Source: UKL13-2 sp043744255
GTDB taxonomy: Bacteria > Pseudomonadota > Gammaproteobacteria > Burkholderiales > Usitatibacteraceae
Reading direction: 5' to 3'
Assembly (NCBI GenBank): GCA_043744255.1
Contig: JAYTVA010000140.1
Location: forward strand, 1-42,910
Length of the DNA: 42,910 nt
Both the position numbers and the translations under genes were made by a program. Shown here piece by piece: positions 34,670 through 42,113 of the stretch (positions are counted from its first letter, which is position 1; each line of letters opens with the position of its first letter). The notes under the pieces were generated by a model. That model ran no database searches. It was given only the letters and a program-made list of their open reading frames with translations, and had not been told where the DNA came from.

Positions 34670-37600
34670 ATGTTACTAACCAGAAAAGCTTCCTCATCCG
34701 CCCAGAGTGGGTTGGGTGCGACCTTAAATAAAACGCTCGGCACGGTAGACCGCCGCGCGTTCTTACGCCGTTCCGGCATGGTGGCGGGTGCGGGTGCGTT
34801 CGCATCGCAACTGCCATTTTCAATGATGCAAAAAGCCGAAGCCGCGAGTGCGGTTGCCGGGGCTGCCGTGAAAACGGAAGTGAAACGTACCGTGTGTACG
34901 CACTGCTCCGTCGGTTGCGCGATTGATGCCGTGGTTGAAAACGGCGTGTGGGTGCGCCAAGAACCAGTGTTTGATTCGCCGATCAATCTCGGCGCGCATT
35001 GCGCCAAAGGTGCCGCGATTCGCGAACACGGCCACGGCGAGCATCGCCTGAAATATCCGATGAAACTCGTCGATGGCAAATACAAGCGCATCTCGTGGGA
35101 ACAAGCCTACAACGAGATCGGCGACAAGCTCATGAAGATTCGCAAAGAGAGCGGCCCGGATGCGGTGTACTGGGTCGGTTCGTCGAAGCATAATAACGAA
35201 CAAGCGTACTTGATGCGCAAATTCGTTTCGCTGTTCGGTTCGAACAACTGTGACCACCAAGCGCGTATCTGCCACTCCACCACGGTTGCTGGTGTGGCGA
35301 ACACTTGGGGTTATGGCGCGATGACCAACTCGTACAACGATTTGTCGAACACCAAATGCGCGATGTACATCGGCTCGAACGCCGCCGAAGCGCACCCCGT
35401 GTCGATGCTGCACATGCTGAACGCGAAAGAAAACGGCGCGAAGATGATCGTCGTTGATCCCCGCTTCACGCGCACGGCGGCCAAGTCAGACCAATACATC
35501 CGCATCCGTTCCGGCACTGATATTCCGTTCTTGTTCGGCGTGCTTTATCACATCTTCAGCAACGGCTGGGAAGACAAGCAGTACATCAACGACCGCGTCT
35601 TTGGCATGGAAAAAATCAAAGACGAAGTGATGAAAAAATGGACGCCAAAAGCGGTCGAAGAAGCTTGCGGTGTGCCCGAAGCTGAGGTCTACAAAGTCGC
35701 GGAAACGATGTCGAAAAATCGTCCCTCCACGATTGTGTGGTGCATGGGGCAAACGCAGCACACCATCGGCAACGCCATCGTGCGTGCGTCGTGCATTTTG
35801 CAACTGGCACTCGGCAACATCGGGCAAGCTGGTGGCGGTGCCAACATTTTCCGTGGTCACGACAACGTGCAGGGCGCGACTGACGTGGGGCCGAACCCGG
35901 ATTCACTGCCTGGCTACTACGGTCTTGCCGAAGGCGCGTGGAAACATTGGGCAAAAGTATGGAACGTCGATTACGACTGGATGAAGAGCCAGTTCGCGTC
36001 CAAAGCGATGATGGAAAAACCGGGCATGACCGTGTCGCGTTGGATCGACGGCGTGCTCGAAAAGAACGAGCTGATCGACCAAGACAGCAACATCAAAGCG
36101 ATGATCTATTGGGGCCATGCGCCGAATTCGCAAACGCGCGGTGTTGAGATGAAACAGGCCATGGAAAAGTTGGACGTGATGGTCATCATCGACCCGTATC
36201 CTACCGCCTCAGCAGCCATGCCTGATCGCAAGGACGGCGTGTATCTGTTGCCAGCAGCGACCCAGTTGGAATGTGCGGGCTCAGCGACAGCATCGAATCG
36301 CTCAATTCAATGGCGCGAAAAAGTCATTGAGCCGCTGTTTGAGTCGCGTACGGATCACGGGATCATGTATCAGTTCGCGCAAAAATTCGGCTTCGCCGAC
36401 CAGCTCGTCGGCAAGCGCGATGGCAAGCAAAACATCAAGGTGGTGAGCACCGCACAAGGCGATGAGCCAGTGGTGGAAGACATCCTGCGCGAGATCAATC
36501 GCGGCACGTGGACGATCGGCTACACCGGCCAAAGCCCGGAGCGTTTGAAAGCACACATGCGCAACATGGACGCGTTCGACGTGAAGACCTTGCGCTGCAC
36601 CAAGGACGTGATCGACAAGGAAAGCGGCTACAACATGAACGGCGATTATTTCGGTCTGCCGTGGCCGTGTTATGGCACGCCGGAATTGAAGCATCCCGGT
36701 TCGCCGAATCTCTACGACACCAGCAAACACGTCATGGATGGCGGCGGTAATTTCCGCGCCAACTTCGGCGTTGAGCGCGAGGGTGTGTCGCTGCTGGCTG
36801 AAGACGGTTCGCACTCAATGGGTGCGGACATCACCACCGGCTATCCTGAGTTCGATCACGTTTTGCTGAAGAAGCTTGGCTGGTGGAGCGAGCTTTCTGA
36901 GGCCGAACAAAAAGCGGCCGAGGGCAAAAACTGGAAGACCGATCTTTCCGGTGGTATCCAGCGCGTGGCGATGAAAAATCACGGTTGCCATCCGTTCGGC
37001 AATGCCAAGGCGCGCGCAGTGGTGTGGAACTTCCCCGATGCGATTCCGACCCATCGTGAGCCGCTGTATAGCCCGCGTCCTGACCTCGTCGCCAAGTATC
37101 CATCGCACGAAGATAAGAAAGCCTTCTGGCGCTTGCCAACGCTCTACAAAACGGTGCAAGAAAAGAACAAAGACATCAGCAAGGACTTCCCGCTGGTGCT
37201 GACTTCTGGTCGTTTGGTCGAGTACGAAGGTGGCGGCGACGAGACGCGTTCGAATCCGTGGCTCGCTGAGTTGCAGCAAGAAAACTTTGTCGAGATCAAC
37301 CCGAAAGACGCCGAAGCACGCGGTATCAAGAACAACCAGTTCGTCTGGGTCAAATCGCCAACTGGCGCACAGATCAAGGTGAAATCGCTGGTGACCGAAC
37401 GCGTCGCCTCCGGCACCACCTTCATCCCGTTCCACTTTGCCGGCTGGTGGCAGGGCAAGGATTTGCTCGATAAATATCCTGAAGGCTCAGCGCCAATTGT
37501 GCGTGGCGATGCCGTCAACACTGCAACCACGTACGGCTACGATAGCGTGACGATGATGCAGGAATCCAAAACCACGCTTTGCCAAGTGCAAGCGGCATAA
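34670..37600 (+). CDS. fdhA: Formate dehydrogenase alpha subunit (molybdopterin, Tat-exported)
   Basis: Oxidises formate to CO2 at a molybdenum bis-MGD centre. 976 residues. The twin-arginine signal TVDRRAFLRRSGMVAGAGAF predicts periplasmic export. The 4Fe-4S site follows, with C76-x2-C79-x3-C83 in VCTHCSVGCAID and C111 in GAHCAKGAA. The metal ligand is a cysteine (C201 in QARICHSTTVAG), where E. coli FdnG and FdoG have selenocysteine; no in-frame TGA occurs. The adjacent histidine and GAMTNSYNDL are conserved. The C-terminal molybdopterin-binding domain begins around LVLTSGRLVEYEGGG. ATG 34670 is chosen because the ribosome binding site GAGGAG abuts an ATG at 34664 but is 6 nt from this one. 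Confidence 0.95.
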   Translation: MLLTRKASSSAQSGLGATLNKTLGTVDRRAFLRRSGMVAGAGAFASQLPFSMMQKAEAASAVAGAAVKTEVKRTVCTHCSVGCAIDAVVENGVWVRQEPVFDSPINLGAHCAKGAAIREHGHGEHRLKYPMKLVDGKYKRISWEQAYNEIGDKLMKIRKESGPDAVYWVGSSKHNNEQAYLMRKFVSLFGSNNCDHQARICHSTTVAGVANTWGYGAMTNSYNDLSNTKCAMYIGSNAAEAHPVSMLHMLNAKENGAKMIVVDPRFTRTAAKSDQYIRIRSGTDIPFLFGVLYHIFSNGWEDKQYINDRVFGMEKIKDEVMKKWTPKAVEEACGVPEAEVYKVAETMSKNRPSTIVWCMGQTQHTIGNAIVRASCILQLALGNIGQAGGGANIFRGHDNVQGATDVGPNPDSLPGYYGLAEGAWKHWAKVWNVDYDWMKSQFASKAMMEKPGMTVSRWIDGVLEKNELIDQDSNIKAMIYWGHAPNSQTRGVEMKQAMEKLDVMVIIDPYPTASAAMPDRKDGVYLLPAATQLECAGSATASNRSIQWREKVIEPLFESRTDHGIMYQFAQKFGFADQLVGKRDGKQNIKVVSTAQGDEPVVEDILREINRGTWTIGYTGQSPERLKAHMRNMDAFDVKTLRCTKDVIDKESGYNMNGDYFGLPWPCYGTPELKHPGSPNLYDTSKHVMDGGGNFRANFGVEREGVSLLAEDGSHSMGADITTGYPEFDHVLLKKLGWWSELSEAEQKAAEGKNWKTDLSGGIQRVAMKNHGCHPFGNAKARAVVWNFPDAIPTHREPLYSPRPDLVAKYPSHEDKKAFWRLPTLYKTVQEKNKDISKDFPLVLTSGRLVEYEGGGDETRSNPWLAELQQENFVEINPKDAEARGIKNNQFVWVKSPTGAQIKVKSLVTERVASGTTFIPFHFAGWWQGKDLLDKYPEGSAPIVRGDAVNTATTYGYDSVTMMQESKTTLCQVQAA

Positions 37601-37626
37601 CGCAAACAGATAAAGGAGAATTAATC

Positions 37627-38244
37627 ATGGCAAGAATGAAATTTATCTGCGACGCTGAGCGCTGCATTGAATGTAACGGCTGCGTGACAGCGTGTAAGAG
37701 TGAGCATGAGGTGCCTTGGGGCGTGAATCGTCGCCGCTTGGTCACGGTCAACGACGGCAAGCCGGGTGAGCGGTCCATCTCGGTCGCGTGTATGCACTGC
37801 TCGGATGCACCATGCATGGCGGTGTGCCCAGTAGATTGCTTCTACAAAACCAGCGAAGGCGTGGTATTGCACGACAAAGACCTGTGCATCGGTTGCGGCT
37901 ACTGCTTCTACGCGTGCCCATTCGGCGCGCCGCAGTTCCCACAAGCTGGCGCGTTCGGTCTGCGCGGCAAGATGGACAAGTGCACGTTCTGCGCCGGTGG
38001 CCCAGAAGCGGACAACAGCATTGAGGAGAAAGCGAAGTACGGTCGCAATCGTCTTGCTGAAGGTAAGTTGCCTGCGTGTGCCGAGATGTGTTCCACGAAG
38101 GCTCTACTCGCGGGTGACGGCAACGTCATTCACACCATTTACAAAGAGCGCGTGAAACGTCGCGGCAAGGGCGAAGAAGTATGGGGCTGGGGCATGGCCT
38201 ACGAACGTAACGACGCCAAAGCGGCTGCGCAGGTGAAAGCATGA
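37627..38244 (+). CDS. fdh3B: Formate dehydrogenase Fe-S (beta) subunit
   Basis: A 205-residue electron-transfer subunit with four cysteine groups for four 4Fe-4S clusters: CIECNGCVTACK, CMHCSDAPCMAVCP, CIGCGYCFYACPFG and CTFC with CAEMC. It carries electrons from the alpha subunit to the membrane cytochrome b. It is shorter than E. coli FdnH and lacks its C-terminal membrane helix, as in the FDH3 type. It has no signal of its own, so it is probably exported together with the alpha subunit. AAAGGAGAATTAATC precedes ATG 37627. It overlaps the next small gene by 4 bp. Confidence 0.94.
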   Translation: MARMKFICDAERCIECNGCVTACKSEHEVPWGVNRRRLVTVNDGKPGERSISVACMHCSDAPCMAVCPVDCFYKTSEGVVLHDKDLCIGCGYCFYACPFGAPQFPQAGAFGLRGKMDKCTFCAGGPEADNSIEEKAKYGRNRLAEGKLPACAEMCSTKALLAGDGNVIHTIYKERVKRRGKGEEVWGWGMAYERNDAKAAAQVKA

Positions 38245-38483
38245 GCGCGCTGAACCGTACTCGCAACGCAGCCGCGATCGCGGTTGCGTTGACGGCCGCG
38301 TTCGGTCTGGCCGCCTGTGGTGAAGTCGATCAAGCCGCGCAGAGCAACAAAGTCTACGCAGGCAAGAAAGACACGCGCGCCTACGAGAGTGAAAAGTTTG
38401 CCGGCGACGCCAAGAAATGGGAAGCCGCTCTCGCCGAACGCAGCAAAGCACAGAACGAATACAACCGCACGGACAAGAAGTAG
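38241..38483 (+). CDS. Small putative lipoprotein in the formate dehydrogenase operon
   Basis: An 80-residue protein with a lipoprotein signal peptide and lipobox LAAC (acylated C26), then a charged, helical, Lys/Glu-rich segment (KKDTRAYESEKFAGDAKKWE). It starts inside the stop of the beta subunit (ATGA at 38241-38244), so it is translationally coupled. I know no characterised homologue. Its location suggests a periplasmic part or assembly factor of the dehydrogenase (inference). Confidence 0.75.
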   Translation: MSALNRTRNAAAIAVALTAAFGLAACGEVDQAAQSNKVYAGKKDTRAYESEKFAGDAKKWEAALAERSKAQNEYNRTDKK

Positions 38484-38569
38484 TCCGCGCGGTTGTCGTT
38501 TTTGCGCAAGCACTCGGCCCAATTTTTTTGCATACCAATGGCCCGCACCGTACGGGTAAGGAGACCTTC

Positions 38570-39703
38570 ATGAAACATGCACTCAAACAGCACTTAGCAA
38601 TGTCCTTGGCGGCACTCGCCATGGTTGGCGCTGTCGGCGTATCGACGGCGCAGGCACCCGTTACAAACCCGGTGGCCGCCCCGGTGACCGCGCCGGCAGC
38701 CGCGCCGGCATCCGCAGCTGCAACACCCGCAGTCGCAACGCCAGTAGTAGCAGATGCCCCAAAAGCCGCGCCAGTGCTGGCTCCCGGCAGTACCGCCGCA
38801 CCTGGCTGGAACGTTCCACCGAAATGGAGTGAGGTTGAATCGAAGGGGCAATATGCATCGGTGCCTGGACGTGAGACCAACATCTTGGTGGAAGACAGCG
38901 GCCACAAATGGCGCGCGCTGCGCAACGGTCCGCTGACGTTCTACGGCGGCATCATCTTGCTGGTGATCCCTGCACTTCTGATGATGTTTTATTTCGCCAA
39001 GGGGCCGTTCAAGCTGCACGAAAAACCGTCCGGCAAATTGATCGAGCGTTTTAATAGCGCCGAGCGCACGATTCACTGGACGATGGCGTTTTCATTCGTC
39101 GCCCTCGCACTCACCGGGCTGATGATCTTGTTCGGCAAACATGTGCTGCTACCGGTCATTGGTGCGTCAGCCTTCGCCACCATCACCGTCATTGGCAAAA
39201 ACATTCACAATTTCGTCGGTCCGTTGTTTTTGTTTTCGATCATTGGATTTTTCTTCATCTTCGTGAAGGACAATTTTTTCAGTGGCCGCGACATTGAATG
39301 GTTGACCAAATTCGGCGGGCTCTTGTCCGGCAATCACGTGCCGTCGGGTCGGTTCAACGGCGGCGAGAAGGCGTGGTTCTGGCTGTCCATCGTCATCTTC
39401 GGGTTGGCCGTCAGCATTTCTGGCTTGTTGCTGCTGTTCCCGAACTGGAACACCTCGCGTGAACTGATGGCGCAATCCAATCTGATTCATGCGGCGCTGG
39501 CCACCTTGTTCGTTGCGCTCTCGTTGGGTCACATCTACATCGGCACGCTCGGCACCGAAGGCGCATTGCAAGGCATGAAAGAAGGTTATGTGGATGAGAC
39601 TTGGGCGAAGGAACATCACCCTCTGTGGCTCGATGAAGTGAAATCGGGCAAGCGCGGCGCAAAGCCTGCTGGCACCACCCAACCCGCCGCTGGCGATGAC
39701 TAA
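38570..39703 (+). CDS. fdoI: Formate dehydrogenase gamma subunit (cytochrome b)
   Basis: A 377-residue membrane protein that passes electrons from the Fe-S subunit to the quinone pool through two b hemes. A signal-like N-terminus and an Ala/Pro-rich stretch (about 25-65) come first. The membrane domain has about four to five helices: TFYGGIILLVIPALLMMFYF, WTMAFSFVALALTGLMILFG, NFVGPLFLFSIIGFFFIFVK, FWLSIVIFGLAVSISGLLLL and HAALATLFVALSLGHIYIGT. AERTIHW, KNIHNF and SLGHIYI carry candidate heme histidines. The extra N-terminal extension is typical of this family in betaproteobacteria. AAGGAGACC precedes the ATG. Confidence 0.92.
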   Translation: MKHALKQHLAMSLAALAMVGAVGVSTAQAPVTNPVAAPVTAPAAAPASAAATPAVATPVVADAPKAAPVLAPGSTAAPGWNVPPKWSEVESKGQYASVPGRETNILVEDSGHKWRALRNGPLTFYGGIILLVIPALLMMFYFAKGPFKLHEKPSGKLIERFNSAERTIHWTMAFSFVALALTGLMILFGKHVLLPVIGASAFATITVIGKNIHNFVGPLFLFSIIGFFFIFVKDNFFSGRDIEWLTKFGGLLSGNHVPSGRFNGGEKAWFWLSIVIFGLAVSISGLLLLFPNWNTSRELMAQSNLIHAALATLFVALSLGHIYIGTLGTEGALQGMKEGYVDETWAKEHHPLWLDEVKSGKRGAKPAGTTQPAAGDD

Positions 39704-39713
39704 GGAGATGACG

Positions 39714-40022
39714 ATGAAAATGATCCCACTTGTCGCAAGCACGTTCGCATTGGCGTTTGCCGTCAGCGCCTTCGCAAAATTGCCACCAGCGCCGCCCGCT
39801 GATCCAGTCGCGGTCGCAGCCAAAGCCGAGAAAGACAAAGCCGCTGCGGAGAAAACCAAAGCCGATCAGGGGCGCTATGAAGACAAAGCCGTTGTCAACT
39901 TTCAGGGCAACATGAAAAAAGCGGGTAAGCCGATTCCAAAAGCGACGCCGATTGTGGTCGCCGCAGCGCCCACCGCAGCACCGGCAACAGCAACCGTAAC
40001 GCCCGCGCCAGCCAAAAAATAG
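39714..40022 (+). CDS. Secreted Ala/Lys/Pro-rich small protein of unknown function
   Basis: A 102-residue protein with a signal peptide (MKMIPLVASTFALAFAVSAF with AK) and a low-complexity mature part: PPAPPADPVAVAAKAEKDKA, DKAVVNFQGNMKKAGKP, then an Ala/Pro/Thr tail. The AAGGAG ribosome binding site abuts the ATG at 39708 and is 6 nt from ATG 39714, the same arrangement as at the alpha subunit, so 39714 is chosen. It lies 10 nt after the gamma subunit. I do not recognise a family; a structural or scaffolding role in the periplasm is only a guess. Confidence 0.65.
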   Translation: MKMIPLVASTFALAFAVSAFAKLPPAPPADPVAVAAKAEKDKAAAEKTKADQGRYEDKAVVNFQGNMKKAGKPIPKATPIVVAAAPTAAPATATVTPAPAKK

Positions 40023-40108
40023 TCGCATCCACTTTGGCAGTCTTCACGTATTGGTTTTCGTAAAAGGTTTCCTCTGCGTAGCTCAACTAACCATGATGGG
40101 AGTCAACG

Positions 40109-40666
40109 ATGAAACGGTTTCTCGTTCCGGTGCTTGGCGTTTTGACAGTGGCAGTGCTGGCCAGTTGTGCAGGCACACAAAGTGCGCCTGAAGTTGCAAT
40201 GACGAAGTCGTTAAAGGATGGCGAGATGGCAATGCCTGCCAACTACAAATCCTGGCCAGTTTTTTTGGCGGCGATTGATCGCCCCGACGTAAAGCAAGTT
40301 CGCGAAATTTACATCAACCAAATCGGCGCGAAAGCCACGCCTGGCGGGCAGTTTGCCGATGGCACCGTGTCGGTGATGGAGCTTTACAAAGCTAAGACCG
40401 AGGCCGATGGTGCGGTGATGAAAAGTGCCGATGGCAAACTCATCAAGGGCGATCTGCTGAAAGTTTTTGTGATGGGCAAAGGCAAAGGTTGGGGTGCCAG
40501 CGCGCCTGAGGGCCTGAAGAACGGCGACTGGATTTATTCGGCCTACTTGGCAGACGGCAAAGTTGCCCCTGACCCGGTTGCCGCGTGTCGCGGTTGCCAC
40601 CTGCCGCTGGCGGACAAGGATTTCGTTCACCGCTACGACGAATACTTTCAGAAACGTAAGTCGTAA
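40109..40666 (+). CDS. Cytochrome P460-family lipoprotein
   Basis: A 185-residue periplasmic lipoprotein (signal peptide with lipobox LASC, C20). One c-type heme site, C160-R-G-C-H164, lies near the C-terminus, the position seen in cytochrome P460 and cytochrome c'-beta. YKSWPVFLAAIDRPDVKQVR and FADGTVSVMELYKAK are family segments. Members oxidise hydroxylamine or bind NO; here the reaction is unknown. Because it follows the formate dehydrogenase genes after 86 nt and ends at a strong terminator, it is probably the last gene of that operon, possibly as an electron carrier. Confidence 0.85.
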   Translation: MKRFLVPVLGVLTVAVLASCAGTQSAPEVAMTKSLKDGEMAMPANYKSWPVFLAAIDRPDVKQVREIYINQIGAKATPGGQFADGTVSVMELYKAKTEADGAVMKSADGKLIKGDLLKVFVMGKGKGWGASAPEGLKNGDWIYSAYLADGKVAPDPVAACRGCHLPLADKDFVHRYDEYFQKRKS

Positions 40667-40694
40667 TTTCGCGGGGTGGTTGATTTGGAAAAAG

Positions 40695-40726
40695 TCGGGC
40701 GCGTTTTTAACGCGCCCGATTTTTTT
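40695..40726. terminator. Strong, bidirectional intrinsic terminator
   Basis: A 10-bp perfect stem, TCGGGCGCGT (40695-40704) with ACGCGCCCGA (40710-40719), has a 5-nt loop and a run of seven Ts on the plus strand (40720-40726). On the minus strand the stem is followed by five Ts. It can therefore end both the formate dehydrogenase transcript and that of the acetyltransferase gene, whose last codons run through it. Confidence 0.92.
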
Positions 40727-41145
40727 CCAGCGCGTAGATATTGGGGTTTGTGCGTTCCATCAAAATCTCGGGCTTTGTGGTGGCGACGAAGCCGAATTGC
40801 GCGTACAAGCCATGTGCGGTGCTGGTGGCCAGCATGAAGCGCCGCAAACCTTGCAAGTCTGGGTATAACCCCCATCACCGCCGCCATCAGCGCCTTGCTG
40901 TGGCCTTTGCCGCGTTCTGAAGCCACCACGAACACGTCGGCGAGATAAGCGAAGGTCGCGTAATCGGATACCACGCGCGCGAAGGCGATTTGTCGTGACC
41001 CCACATAACCCCCGAAGCAAAGTGAATGCGTAACGGCGCGCTCAACCGTCGCGCGCGGAATTCCCTGCGCCCAAGTGGACTCCTCAGTGAGGAATTGATG
41101 AATGAATGCGAGATCGAGTTCCGACTGGTCGGTGGAGATGCGCAT
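40707..41145 (-). pseudogene. GNAT-family N-acetyltransferase, frameshifted
   Basis: The first frame encodes MRISTDQSELDLAFIHQFLT, RQIAFARVVSDYATFAYLAD and the acetyl-CoA motif VASERGKGHSKALMAAVMG, an ordinary GNAT start. After a run of five Gs (plus-strand C5 at 40869-40873) the homology continues in another frame: PDLQGLRRFMLATSTAHGLY and AQFGFVATTKPEILMER, ending at the TAA at 40707-40709. Deleting one G from the run joins the two parts into a full protein of about 145 residues. Without it, translation continues in the wrong frame to 40648. This is either a real recent mutation in a homopolymer or a sequencing error. Substrate unknown. Confidence 0.85.
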
Positions 41146-41271
41146 TTTTCAATTTCCGGTTGTGATTGGCGCGTGTATTTCCTGCGAAAATAGCATGTTC
41201 CCCGTCGAGGCAATGCAAACCAATCGCCTTGCGTCGCGTCCAACCTTCACAACAATTTCACTGGAGCCATC

Positions 41272-41868
41272 ATGACCGTATTCGCCCAAGTCACCTTGCC
41301 CTACGCCAAAGACGCGTTGGCACCCCACGTTTCTGCTGAGACCATCGACTTCCACTATGGCAAGCATCACGCCACCTACGTCACCAATTTGAACAACCTC
41401 GCCAAGGGAACCGAATTTGAAAACCTGACGCTGGAACAAGTCGTGAAGAAAGCGCCCGCCGGCCCGATCTTCAACAACGCCGCGCAAATCTGGAATCACG
41501 ATTTTTATTTCATGGGATTCAAAGCTGTTGCAGCGGGCGGTGGCGGCAAACCATCGGGCGCGCTCGCAGCCGCCATCGACAAACAATTCGGTAGCTTTGA
41601 AGAATTCCAAAAGCAATTCGACGCCAAAGCCGCCGGCACGTTTGGCTCCGGCTGGGCATGGTTGTGCAAGAAAGCCGATGGGACGTTGTCGCTCGAAAGC
41701 ACCAGCAATGCCGCGACGCCTCTCACGCAAAACATGACGCCGTTGCTGACCTGCGATGTCTGGGAACACGCCTACTACATCGACTATCGCAACAGCCGTC
41801 CGAATTACCTCAAGGGATTCTGGGCGATTGTGAATTGGGATTTTGTCGCGGCAAATTTCGCGAAGTAA
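41272..41868 (+). CDS. sodB: Iron superoxide dismutase
   Basis: Disproportionates superoxide in the cytoplasm. 198 residues of the Fe/Mn-SOD family with metal ligands H28 (DFHYGKHH), H76 (WNHDFYF), D162 and H166 (CDVWEHAYYIDY). Q72 in NNAAQIWNH and the block AGTFGSGWAWL favour the iron type. No signal peptide. It is divergent from the acetyltransferase gene across 126 nt. Confidence 0.95.
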   Translation: MTVFAQVTLPYAKDALAPHVSAETIDFHYGKHHATYVTNLNNLAKGTEFENLTLEQVVKKAPAGPIFNNAAQIWNHDFYFMGFKAVAAGGGGKPSGALAAAIDKQFGSFEEFQKQFDAKAAGTFGSGWAWLCKKADGTLSLESTSNAATPLTQNMTPLLTCDVWEHAYYIDYRNSRPNYLKGFWAIVNWDFVAANFAK

Positions 41869-41922
41869 TTTTTTCGTTCATCTGCATCTCGCCGCTATCG
41901 GCATTTGCTATTGCCCGTTGAT

Positions 41923-41982
41923 GCCAAAGAATCTCATCCCCTCGCCGAGGGCAGTCGCCTGCGTGCTGGGAGGGTGAGATTT
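41923..41982. repeat. Degenerate hairpin repeat, possibly REP family A remnant
   Basis: AAGAATCTCATCCCC (41928-41942) resembles the right end of the family A units (GAATCTCATCC), and AGGGTGAGATT pairs with it, forming an imperfect hairpin. The rest of the 245-nt gap between sodB and hsdM holds nothing I can name. Confidence 0.4.
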
Positions 41983-42113
41983 CTCGAATGATCGTGCGAT
42001 CCGCATAAGCGGAAGTGTGGCGATTGCCTTGCCATTCGAGGTGACAAGCTGACGGTGAGAATTTTGCGCGCACCGCGAAGACCCGCAAGGCCCACCCACC
42101 GGGCAAGCCTCTT

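Noticed and set aside
34670..37600. Selenocysteine-containing formate dehydrogenase
   Set aside because: The metal-ligand position is a cysteine codon (ARICHST) and no in-frame TGA interrupts the gene.
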